From: Microbacterium paraoxydans
GTDB taxonomy: Bacteria > Actinomycetota > Actinomycetes > Actinomycetales > Microbacteriaceae
DNA length: 64,000 nucleotides
Direction: 5' to 3'
Assembly: GCF_019056515.1 (NCBI RefSeq)
Contig: NZ_CP064873.1
Span: forward strand, 1,116,001-1,180,000
Part shown: positions 7,310 through 14,172 of the stretch, one piece after another
Layout: each line of letters begins with the position of its first letter
Position numbering within the stretch: the stretch's first letter is position 1
The notes under the pieces: generated by a model
The model's input: the letters and a program-made list of their open reading frames with translations, nothing else
Database searches by the model: none
Told to the model about the DNA's origin: nothing
Translations under genes and position numbers: made by a program

Positions 7310-8707
7310 ATGACGGAGGAGACGGCGGCAGCGCAGGATGCGATCGGCGCCTTCCTCGGGTCCCACGTCGACGAGATGGTCGAGCGTCTGTCGGCCTGGG
7401 TCGGGATCCCCTCCGTGTCCGCGGACCCCGAGCGTCGCATTGACGGTGTGCGGTCTGCGCACTGGATCGCCGGAGAGCTACGCGATGCCGGCTTCACGAC
7501 GACGCTGCTGTCGGCGGGTGACGCGATCACCGTGTTCGCCGAGCGGTCGGGCGCGCCGGGAGCGCCGACGGTCCTCTTCTACACACACCACGACGTCCGC
7601 CACGCCAAGCCGGAAGAGTGGAGCGAGACGGCGCCTTTCACTCCGGTGCTCCGCGACGGGCGGCTCTACGGTCGCGGTGCGTCGGACGCGAAAGGCCAGG
7701 CGCTCGCGCACGTCTGGGCCCAGCGCGCGCTCGCCGCCGCGGACGGACCTGATGCGGGGGTGCACCTCAAGCTGCTCATCGACGGCGAAGAGGAGATCGG
7801 CTCGCCTCACCTCCAGGGGTTGCTGGAGGGAGACCCCGCACGGTTCGCGTGCGACCTCGTGGTGTTCTCGGACACCCTCCAGTGGGAGGTCGATTCCCCG
7901 GCCCCGGTCACCACCATGCGCGGGACGCTCACGGCGACCCTCACGGTGCAGGGCCCTGACCGGGACGTGCACAGCGGTGCCGCGTCGGGCGTGACGGTGA
8001 ACCCCGCGCTGGTGTTGTCCCGCGTGCTCGCGCAGCTGCACGCCGAAGACGGGAGCATCGCGATCCCCGGCTTCTACGACGACGTGCCGCCGCTCAGCGA
8101 GGAGCGTGCGGCAGAGCTGGAGGCGGTGCCGTTCGACCCGGATGACTGGGCGCGGCGCACCGAGACCAGGGTCATCGTCGGGGAGGAGGGCTTCACGCCG
8201 AAGGAGCGCCTCTGGGTGCGCCCGGCCATCGAGGTGATCTCGCTGCTCGCCGGTGACCCGGAGGGCATCGAGCGCTCCGTCATTCCGCGGGAGGCCATGG
8301 CCTCGCTGAGCATCCGGACCGTCGCCGACCAGCGCAACCATGACGTCGCCGACGCTCTCCGCGCCTTCATCGCCGACGTCATGCCCCCCGAGGCGACGTA
8401 CCGTCTCGAGGTCGACGAGGACATCGCGCAGGAGCCGTATGTCTCTCCTCCGGGGCCGTACCGGGATGCGCTGGAGCGCGCTCTCGCCCTCGGGTACGGC
8501 CGACCGATCCAGGGGAGGATGGGCAATGCCGGGGGAGGGCCGGCCGAGCTGCTGTCCCGGGAACTCGCCGCCCCGGTGATCTTCCTCGGTACAGGGCTGC
8601 CCGAAGACCACTGGCATGCGAGCGACGAGAGCATCGATCTGCGCATGCTCGTCCGCGGCGCCGCGACGCTCGCGCATCTGTGGCGCGAGCTCGCCGCCGC
8701 CTCATGA
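7310..8707 (+). CDS. M20-family metallopeptidase (dipeptidase type)
   Basis: A 465-residue cytosolic di-zinc peptidase of the M20 family. Metal and catalytic motifs: HHD at 93-95, GRGASDAKG with Asp126, EEE at 160-162, Asp188, and a final His in EDHWHASDESI near residue 440. A dimerisation lid lies between about 205 and 315. Such proteins hydrolyse dipeptides, often with broad specificity. A CAGGCT hexamer seven bases before the ATG suggests a leaderless start. A 10-bp stem-loop follows the gene. Confidence 0.88.
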   Translation: MTEETAAAQDAIGAFLGSHVDEMVERLSAWVGIPSVSADPERRIDGVRSAHWIAGELRDAGFTTTLLSAGDAITVFAERSGAPGAPTVLFYTHHDVRHAKPEEWSETAPFTPVLRDGRLYGRGASDAKGQALAHVWAQRALAAADGPDAGVHLKLLIDGEEEIGSPHLQGLLEGDPARFACDLVVFSDTLQWEVDSPAPVTTMRGTLTATLTVQGPDRDVHSGAASGVTVNPALVLSRVLAQLHAEDGSIAIPGFYDDVPPLSEERAAELEAVPFDPDDWARRTETRVIVGEEGFTPKERLWVRPAIEVISLLAGDPEGIERSVIPREAMASLSIRTVADQRNHDVADALRAFIADVMPPEATYRLEVDEDIAQEPYVSPPGPYRDALERALALGYGRPIQGRMGNAGGGPAELLSRELAAPVIFLGTGLPEDHWHASDESIDLRMLVRGAATLAHLWRELAAAS

Positions 8708-8710
8708 CTC

Positions 8711-8747
8711 CGCCGGGGGATGCGAGGAGGAGGCTCGTCCCCCGGCG
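8711..8747 (+). terminator. Stem-loop after the M20 peptidase gene
   Basis: Arms CGCCGGGGGA (8711-8720) and TCCCCCGGCG (8738-8747) are perfectly complementary, starting four bases after the stop codon. There is no T-run, which is common for terminators in high-GC actinobacteria. Confidence 0.55.
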
Positions 8748-8851
8748 GGCTACGCTGGACGCAGGCGCCACCGCCCGGTGCCCGGTCGCAGGAGCCCGGC
8801 GCGGACGACGCCTGCGAACCTGACACCGACGGCTTGAGGAGAACGACGCCG

Positions 8852-9421
8852 ATGACCGACACCCAGATCTTCGAGCCCGAGGGCCGCGCCATCCCCTTCG
8901 TCGACGAGGGTGACGGGCCGGTCAGGCTCGTGCTCATCCAGGAGCGCGGCCTGGCCGCCGACGTGCTCGGAGTGGTCGGTCACTACCTCGCCGAGGAGGC
9001 CGGATTCCACGTGGTGCGGATCGGCCATCGCGCGGATGACGCCGACGTCTCGATCGACGACCGCGTCGCGGACGCGCTCGCCGTCATCGACCACCTCGGC
9101 CTCGGCGACACGTGGATCGGCGGACACGGCTTCGGCGGCACGATCGCACGGTCATTCGCGCTGGCTCATCCGGAGCGCGTGAACGGTCTCGCACTCCTCG
9201 GCGTGGAAGACGTGGAGACGCCCCTCGCCCCGGTGATCCCGGTGCTGCTGATCCAGGGGACGGCCGACGAGGTCACCCCGCCCGCGAACGCCGAGAGCCT
9301 GCGCGCCACGGCTCCGGAGCGCGCCAGCATCAAGGTCGTCGAGGGCGGGGATCACCTCTTCCCGATGACGCACCCCATCGAGACGGCCGTCGTGCTCGAG
9401 GAGTACCTGGACTGGGACTGA
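8852..9421 (+). CDS. Alpha/beta-hydrolase-like protein lacking the nucleophile
   Basis: A 189-residue protein with an alpha/beta-hydrolase layout. The nucleophile elbow that normally reads G-x-S-x-G is G-H-G-F-G at 91-95, so the catalytic Ser is Gly93. The acid (Asp139 in GTADE) and the histidine (His168 in GGDH) of the triad remain. It is also shorter than most members and lacks a clear cap. It may be a non-catalytic binding protein or use another residue. The ATG at 8852 follows GAGGAGAA; the frame could extend upstream, but without a better start. Confidence 0.78.
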   Translation: MTDTQIFEPEGRAIPFVDEGDGPVRLVLIQERGLAADVLGVVGHYLAEEAGFHVVRIGHRADDADVSIDDRVADALAVIDHLGLGDTWIGGHGFGGTIARSFALAHPERVNGLALLGVEDVETPLAPVIPVLLIQGTADEVTPPANAESLRATAPERASIKVVEGGDHLFPMTHPIETAVVLEEYLDWD

Positions 9422-9436
9422 GGGTGACGCCGCGGG

Positions 9437-10099
9437 TCAGAGGTCGCTGAAGTCGTTCGCGGGGACCATGATCTGCGTGACGGTGTCGCCGTCGAGCACG
9501 AACATCGTGTAGATGATCCCGGTGGAGCCCGGGCGGGTCAGGGACTCGGTGTCCGGCACCTCGCGGCCGCCGAGCCCGAGTTCGCTCGCCGTCTCCGGGT
9601 CCTCCGCATCCGTCAGCGCCCAGGCATCGGCGGCGCGGAGCTCGGCGCGGGTGCTGCCGACGCGGAATCCGTCCTCGGTGACGACGGGGAGGCCCGCCAC
9701 CTCGGCCGCGGTGACGGAGACGCTCGCCGGGGCCTCGCCGGTGCTGTCGGCCAGGACGCGCAGGCCCTCCCAGTCGTACGCCTCCAGCGTGGAGGCCTCG
9801 CCGGGGAAGATCTCCACGCTCTCCGGCTCGGGAAGCTGGCCGGTGACCTCCTGGAGGAGCTCGAGAAGGGCGGCGGCGTCCGTGTAATCGGCGCTCCGGT
9901 CTTCCGCGCCGGTGACCGTCAGACCGTCCAGCGTCACCACGATCTGCGCGGACGTGGTCTCCGTCGGCGTCGGCGATGCGCTGGTGGTCTCCGAGGGACG
10001 AGGAGACGCGGACGGCTCGGCCGAGTTCGCGGGAGCACAGGCCGTCACCGCGAGCGCGGTGGCGGCAAGGGCGAGAAGAAGAGAAGCAGGTCGTCGCAT
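9437..10099 (-). CDS. Secreted lipoprotein of unknown function
   Basis: A 220-residue protein with a type II signal peptide and lipobox ending in Cys21 (AVTAC). A Ser/Thr/Pro/Glu-rich linker (about 25-50) leads to a globular region with no motif I recognise. A segment DGFRVGSTRAELRAADAW resembles the repeat seen in several actinobacterial lipoproteins. Transcription probably begins at the ATG, because TAGCAT lies six bases upstream. It converges on the alpha/beta-hydrolase-like gene with 15 bases between the stops. Confidence 0.7.
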   Translation of the reverse strand: MRRPASLLLALAATALAVTACAPANSAEPSASPRPSETTSASPTPTETTSAQIVVTLDGLTVTGAEDRSADYTDAAALLELLQEVTGQLPEPESVEIFPGEASTLEAYDWEGLRVLADSTGEAPASVSVTAAEVAGLPVVTEDGFRVGSTRAELRAADAWALTDAEDPETASELGLGGREVPDTESLTRPGSTGIIYTMFVLDGDTVTQIMVPANDFSDL

Positions 10100-10105
10100 G
10101 CTCCG

Positions 10106-10111
10106 ATGCTA
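10106..10111 (-). promoter_or_regulatory. -10 element TAGCAT for the lipoprotein gene
   Basis: TAGCAT is six bases from the ATG at 10099, the leaderless arrangement seen at a dozen genes in this window. Confidence 0.5.
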
Positions 10112-10176
10112 GAGCGTTTGCGGCCGGGTGCCCCGAAGGCGCGGACCTCGTTATCAGAGCGTGCTCGGAGACGGAC

Positions 10177-10207
10177 GGACGCCGCGGCCGGGGCGGCCGC
10201 GGCGTCC
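10177..10207 (-). terminator. Stem-loop terminator after the HesB-like gene
   Basis: Perfect 13-bp arms GGACGCCGCGGCC and GGCCGCGGCGTCC with a five-base loop, 14 bases beyond the stop of the leftward gene at 10221. Confidence 0.65.
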
Positions 10208-10220
10208 GAAGTCTGAGGTC

Positions 10221-10520
10221 TCAGGCGACCTGAGGGAGCACGGCGAAGGACACGGAGCCCTCGTCGTCCACGCCCGCGTCGAGGACCTTGTCGTCGAGCG
10301 CGGAGGCGGCGGCCTCGTCGAGGAACAGGCGCGTGCCCGACAGCTCGACGACCTGATCGGCGGGCTCCGGGTCGGCGGTCACGGCGACGGCGAGCCGGGC
10401 CGCGCCCGAATCGTCCTGCGCATCGGCGGTGTGGATGCGCAGCCCGGCGGCCGGCGCGTCGTTCTGTCGACTCACAAGGGTCGACACGATGGCGGTGGCG
10501 TTGTCGGTGAGGGTGAGCAC
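10221..10520 (-). CDS. HesB/IscA-like protein without cysteines
   Basis: A 99-residue protein. The start MLTLTDNATAIVSTLV and the later GTRLFLDEAAASALDDKVLDA follow the fold pattern of HesB/IscA A-type iron-sulfur carriers. The three cysteines that hold the cluster in true IscA/ErpA are all absent, since the protein has no Cys at all. It is therefore unlikely to carry a cluster. Related cysteine-free proteins are common in actinobacteria and often carry the HesB label. The strong GGAAAGGAGAG ribosome-binding site supports the ATG at 10520. Confidence 0.72.
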   Translation of the reverse strand: MLTLTDNATAIVSTLVSRQNDAPAAGLRIHTADAQDDSGAARLAVAVTADPEPADQVVELSGTRLFLDEAAASALDDKVLDAGVDDEGSVSFAVLPQVA

Positions 10521-10628
10521 GAGCTCTCCTTTCCGGTTGGGGCATGACGCGGTCGCGACATGTCCCGGCTACGATTCCCCATCGCCCCGGATCCCCTCGA
10601 CCCCCTTGCGCCGACGGGGGCGATGCCC

Positions 10629-11117
10629 TTAACCTCGCAGCCGCTTGCGGAGGAAGACCTGGGCGGTGCCGTCGCCCTGCGGCACCCGTTCGCGCTCCTC
10701 GTATCCGCAGGACTCGTACAGCCGGATGTTCGCCTCGCTGAGGCTTCCGGTGAAGAGCTCGGACTCGCGGGCGTCGGAGGCCTGCTCCGCCGCCTCGAGG
10801 AGCTTTCGCCCGATGCCCTCGCCCTGCATGTCGGGGGCGATCGCGATCCGTCCGATCAGGAGCAGGTCGTCGTCCTCGACGAACCGGATGGCTCCGACCA
10901 GGCGGCCGTCGATCCGGGCACCCAGGCCGCGCTCCGAGGTGAGCTCGGCCTCCATCTCGGCGAGCGTCTGGGTCAACGGCGGCATGTCGACGCTCCCGTA
11001 GATCGCCGCCTCCGACACGAAGGCCGCCCGTTGGATCGTGAGCACTTCGCCGGCATCCGCCGCGGTCAGAGGGGCGATGACCACCTCGGGTCGATCCTCC
11101 TGTGCTGCTGTTCCCAC
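10629..11117 (-). CDS. GNAT-family N-acetyltransferase
   Basis: A 162-residue acetyltransferase-like protein. Motif A for acetyl-CoA is visible as IAIAPDMQGEGIGRKLLEAA, followed by NIRLYESCGYEE, typical of motif B. The substrate is unknown. The start is uncertain. A GTG at 11117 has GAGAGG seven bases upstream and gives a standard length. A GTG at 11084 has a stronger AGGAGG but eleven bases away, and a TTG at 11183 would overlap a TTGACA sequence. I prefer 11117. It is divergent from dps. Confidence 0.82.
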   Translation of the reverse strand: MGTAAQEDRPEVVIAPLTAADAGEVLTIQRAAFVSEAAIYGSVDMPPLTQTLAEMEAELTSERGLGARIDGRLVGAIRFVEDDDLLLIGRIAIAPDMQGEGIGRKLLEAAEQASDARESELFTGSLSEANIRLYESCGYEERERVPQGDGTAQVFLRKRLRG

Positions 11118-11236
11118 TGTTCCGCCTCTCGTGATGGCCGTGTCGCCTCCCTCACGTTCGGGGGTGCGCCCGGTGGGTGTCAACCCCCTCGAATCGGCCG
11201 CGTGGCGGGGTTACCGTGACGGCAGGAGGTCACACC

Positions 11237-11797
11237 ATGGCAGACACGAAGTCCACGAAGACCAGCAGCTCCCGCAGCAAGGACGGGGCGGCGAAGGCCG
11301 GCGTCAAGACCACGCGCCAGCAGAACGCGGAGAAGGGGTTCACGGCATCCCCGACCCTCGCGGCGAACCTGCAGGCCGTGCTCGTCGATCTGCTCGAGCT
11401 CTCGCTGCAGGGCAAGCAGGCGCATTGGAACGTCGTCGGACGGAACTTCCGCGACACCCACCGGCAGCTCGACGAGATCATCGAGGACGCCCGGACGTTC
11501 AGCGACACCATCGCGGAGCGCATGCGCGCGCTGCACGCCGTCCCCGACGGCCGCAGCGCCACGATCGCGAAGACGACCACGCTGCCGGAGTTCCCGACCG
11601 GCGAGGTGTCCACGACGGAGACCATCGACCTCGTGACCGCGCGCCTCGAGGCCGCGGTCGGGACGATGCGCGACGTGCACGACGCCGTCGACGAGGAGGA
11701 CCCGACGTCCGCCGATCTGCTGCACGCCGTCATCGAGCGGCTGGAGCAGTTCGCCTGGATGGTGAGCGCGGAGAACCGCAGTCCCGCCGGTCGCTGA
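11237..11797 (+). CDS. dps: Dps-family ferritin-like DNA-protection protein
   Basis: A 186-residue Dps. The first 33 residues are a Lys/Ser/Thr-rich tail suited to DNA binding. The four-helix ferritin core follows, with the ferroxidase residues His63 (QAHWNVVG), His75, Asp79 and Asp84 region (RDTHRQLDEIIEDA), split between subunits in the dodecamer. It oxidises ferrous iron with peroxide and coats DNA in stress or stationary phase. AGGAGG eight bases before the ATG fixes the start at 11237. It fits with the Mn catalase 4 kb to the left as oxidative-stress defence. Confidence 0.92.
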   Translation: MADTKSTKTSSSRSKDGAAKAGVKTTRQQNAEKGFTASPTLAANLQAVLVDLLELSLQGKQAHWNVVGRNFRDTHRQLDEIIEDARTFSDTIAERMRALHAVPDGRSATIAKTTTLPEFPTGEVSTTETIDLVTARLEAAVGTMRDVHDAVDEEDPTSADLLHAVIERLEQFAWMVSAENRSPAGR

Positions 11798-11831
11798 TCG
11801 ACCCGCTGTCCGACCGCCGCCCTCGTCGCGC

Positions 11832-12377
11832 TCACGCCGACGGGGGCGGCGGTCCGTCGTGTGATCGCGCCCGCGCTCGGGCGCGCCGCAGCCGGCCGGG
11901 CAGCGCCATCCACAGTCCGACCACGAGCACGAGGGACGCGACGAGCGCGATGATCCCGGCGGTCCGGCTGACCGTGAAGTCGATGATGAGGGTCGTGACG
12001 CCGATCGTGAGGGCGCCGATCACGAACAGGTCGATCTTCACCAGCCGCGCCGCCGTCCGGACGAGCTCGGGCTTCAGCCGGCTGCCGAACAGGGCCCGGT
12101 GGATGCCGACGGGGGCGAGGGCGAGGATCGTCGCGAGAGCGGCGAGGGCCACGAGGACGACGTACAAATCGCGCTGGAACTCGTCCATGTCGGTGAAGCG
12201 CGGCTGGAAGGCCACCGCCAGAAGGAATCCGGTGAGGATCTGGGTGCCGGTCTGCATGACCCGCAGCTCCTGCAGCAGCTCCTCCCAGTTGCGGTCCGCG
12301 CGCTCGTTCGGGGTCTCGTCGCGGCCGTCGTCGCGGTCGTCGCGCTCGTCCGCGGCGCCAGGGGGTTCTGCTCTCAT
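11832..12377 (-). CDS. DUF6328-like four-helix membrane protein
   Basis: A 181-residue membrane protein. A charged N-terminus of about 40 residues, including the conserved-looking NWEELLQELRVMQTGTQIL, precedes four hydrophobic segments near 42-58, 70-92, 112-133 and 138-158. This layout matches the actinobacterial DUF6328 family, whose function is unknown. Its gene converges on dps (34 bases between stops) and diverges from a 67-residue gene. Confidence 0.72.
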   Translation of the reverse strand: MRAEPPGAADERDDRDDGRDETPNERADRNWEELLQELRVMQTGTQILTGFLLAVAFQPRFTDMDEFQRDLYVVLVALAALATILALAPVGIHRALFGSRLKPELVRTAARLVKIDLFVIGALTIGVTTLIIDFTVSRTAGIIALVASLVLVVGLWMALPGRLRRARARARSHDGPPPPSA

Positions 12378-12458
12378 GGCGATAGTCTCGTGGGCACGAT
12401 CCGCCGCTGTCCAGGACCTTGCGCGGCCCGGCGGAGACGCCTCAGGAAAGGACCCGAG

Positions 12459-12662
12459 ATGACCCTGCCCCCGATCGACGAATGGTGGCCCGAGCTGTCC
12501 GACGAGGCGCGCCGAGCGGTCATCGGCAGCGGCTCGCGGCACCTCGATGAGGACGTCCGCGAGGAGATCAGGGAGATCACCGGAGCGGTGGTCGGAATGA
12601 TCGAGTCGCTGTCCGACGACGACCTCGCGTACGCCCGAGACCACGCCCCCGCGGAGGAGTGA
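12459..12662 (+). CDS. Small acidic hypothetical protein
   Basis: A 67-residue, probably helical acidic protein. GGAAAGGACC upstream of the ATG is a usable ribosome-binding site. The codon pattern is typical for this genome, and the frame is far too compositionally ordered (EDVREEIREITG) to be noise. No family is recognised. It ends five bases before the stop of the leftward acyltransferase gene. Confidence 0.6.
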   Translation: MTLPPIDEWWPELSDEARRAVIGSGSRHLDEDVREEIREITGAVVGMIESLSDDDLAYARDHAPAEE

Positions 12663-12666
12663 GGCG

Positions 12667-13251
12667 TCAGCCCTCCGGCCGCTCGGCCGTCTCCTCGCGC
12701 AGCCGCGGCTCCGTGCGGCGCTCCGGACGCACGCCGTGCTTGTCGGCGTAGAACGCGCGGATCCGGTCCATGTCGGCGGCCACGTCTCCCGTGAGGTCGA
12801 TCGTCGGCCCGAGGCCGGTCGTCATCGTGTGGCGGTCGACGAAGCCGAGGGTGACCGGCATGCCGGTGGCACGCGCGATCCGGTAGAAGCCGCTCTTCCA
12901 GTACTCGTTGCCGCCGCGGGTGCCGTCGGGGGTGACGACGAGGCCGAACACGGTCCCGGCGTGCACTTGGTCCACGACCTCGCCGACGATGCGTGCCGGA
13001 TCCGCCCGGTCGACGGCGATGCCGCCGAGGCCGCGCATGATCGGGCCGCGCCAGCCGCGGAACAGGCTCTTCTTGCCCAGCCAGTGCACCTCGATGCCCA
13101 GCCGCCAGGCGATCGCGAGCATGAGCACGAAGTCCCAGTTCGAGGTGTGCGGGGCGCCGATAAGGACGGTCGGCCGCGTGGGGGCGGCGTCGGCGACGAG
13201 GGTCCACCGGCTGACGGCCCAGTACACGCGGGCGAGGAATCGTCGGAGCAT
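12667..13251 (-). CDS. PlsC-like 1-acyl-glycerol-phosphate acyltransferase family protein
   Basis: A 194-residue protein. Catalytic motif HTSNWD (His35 to Asp40, the HX4D box) and the second motif TPDGTRGG (about 107-114, the EGTR-like phosphate-binding block with Asp in place of Glu) identify the lysophospholipid acyltransferase superfamily, which adds acyl chains at the inner membrane face. A short hydrophobic N-terminus could anchor it. The exact substrate is not known, and relatives include ornithine-lipid and glycerolipid acyltransferases. A TAATCT box six bases before the ATG indicates a leaderless mRNA. Confidence 0.85.
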   Translation of the reverse strand: MLRRFLARVYWAVSRWTLVADAAPTRPTVLIGAPHTSNWDFVLMLAIAWRLGIEVHWLGKKSLFRGWRGPIMRGLGGIAVDRADPARIVGEVVDQVHAGTVFGLVVTPDGTRGGNEYWKSGFYRIARATGMPVTLGFVDRHTMTTGLGPTIDLTGDVAADMDRIRAFYADKHGVRPERRTEPRLREETAERPEG

Positions 13252-13257
13252 CCGTCC

Positions 13258-13263
13258 AGATTA
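13258..13263 (-). promoter_or_regulatory. -10 element TAATCT for the acyltransferase gene
   Basis: TAATCT, six bases before the ATG at 13251, is close to the TATAAT consensus. Confidence 0.55.
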
Positions 13264-13274
13264 AGGGGAGCGGC

Positions 13275-13868
13275 CTATCGATCACCTGGCGGCTCGGCCG
13301 CGGAGGCGTGCGTGAGCGCCGCGGCGAGAGCGGGGTCCAGCCCGGAGACCTCCTCGACGGGGACGGCCAGCGCGAGCAATGCCCTGCTGAAGTAGTTGCG
13401 CGCCGCCGCCGCCAGGGTGATGTCCACGATCTGCCGGTCGCTGAACCCCGCCTCGCGCAGCTCCTGCGTGTTCGCATCGGTCATCGCCGACGGATCCGTC
13501 GACAGGCGTGCGGCGAAGCGGATCACGACCTGCTCCTGCTCCGTGAAACCGCGGTCGTCTCCGGCAGCGAAGGCGGCGAGTCCCGCCTCGTCGACGACTC
13601 CCGCGCGGAGGGAGCGGCGGCCGTGGGCGAGCAGACAGTGTGCGGAACCGAGGGCCCGTGCCGCACCGAGGGTCGCGGCTTCGTAGACTCCCACGCCGAT
13701 CGAGGGGACGACCGCGCGGACGAGCGCCTCGAAGGCGGCGTGGGCTTCGGGGTTCACGGCCATGGCCCGGGTGTGTGCGAACACGATCCCGTCGTCGGCG
13801 AGGTCGCTCTCGTACATCGCCGCGACATGCCCGGTCGCGGTGGTCCGTTCGGGCGGGTGGATGATCAT
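13275..13868 (-). CDS. AhpD/carboxymuconolactone-decarboxylase-like protein
   Basis: A 197-residue all-helical protein of the AhpD-like superfamily. The usual redox site C-x-x-C is reduced to CLLAH in GSAHCLLAHG (residues near 85), so one cysteine is replaced and only Cys plus His remain. The second half (GFTEQEQVVIRFAARLSTDP, FSDRQIVDITLAAAARNYFSRAL) is the characteristic repeat of this fold. Such proteins act as peroxidase-linked thiol reductants or decarboxylases; the activity here is unknown. GAGGAGG upstream of 13868 sets the start. Confidence 0.75.
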   Translation of the reverse strand: MIIHPPERTTATGHVAAMYESDLADDGIVFAHTRAMAVNPEAHAAFEALVRAVVPSIGVGVYEAATLGAARALGSAHCLLAHGRRSLRAGVVDEAGLAAFAAGDDRGFTEQEQVVIRFAARLSTDPSAMTDANTQELREAGFSDRQIVDITLAAAARNYFSRALLALAVPVEEVSGLDPALAAALTHASAAEPPGDR

Positions 13869-13983
13869 GGCGCCTCCTCGGCTCCGGGGCGCGCGGCGAG
13901 GGCGTGCACCCCCTCGCCGGGAACGATACGCCGCTGTCGGCTCCCAGAGAAGAGCGTGCGGCGCCCGGTGCTCCTGGCAGGCG

Positions 13984-13989
13984 TACGAT
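13984..13989 (+). promoter_or_regulatory. -10 element TACGAT for the 48-residue peptide gene
   Basis: TACGAT lies six bases before the ATG at 13996, so the mRNA is probably leaderless. Confidence 0.5.
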
Positions 13990-13995
13990 CGAGGG

Positions 13996-14142
13996 ATGAC
14001 CGATTCGAAGCAGGAGAGCACCGGGCAGGACGCGCCGCTCGGTCTGCAGCCGCTGCCGGGTGCGATCGAGCTGCTCGACGGCGGTGCCGCCGGCTACTGC
14101 AGCAACGGCGTCTGCCACATCCCCGCCCCGAAGGAGCGGTGA
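13996..14142 (+). CDS. 48-residue peptide with CxxxxC motif
   Basis: A very small protein, GlyGlnAsp-rich at its start and ending in AGYCSNGVCHIPAPKER. The two cysteines four apart, followed by His, could bind a metal or form a thiol switch. The frame has its own TACGAT box at leaderless spacing, which argues that it is a real gene. I recall similar Y-C-x-x-G-V-C-H-x-P peptides in other actinobacteria but know no function. It converges with the DHA2 exporter gene. Confidence 0.6.
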   Translation: MTDSKQESTGQDAPLGLQPLPGAIELLDGGAAGYCSNGVCHIPAPKER

Positions 14143-14172
14143 GCAGCAGACGCCGTCGGTGTCTCTGTGCGG

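Noticed and set aside
10577..10628. Possible terminator for the GNAT gene (ATCGCCCC and GGGGCGAT arms)
   Set aside because: Only 8 bp of stem around a loop of more than 20 bases; too weak to report in such GC-rich DNA.
11178..11183. TTGACA as the -35 box of a promoter for the GNAT gene
   Set aside because: No acceptable -10 hexamer lies 16-19 bases downstream on that strand.
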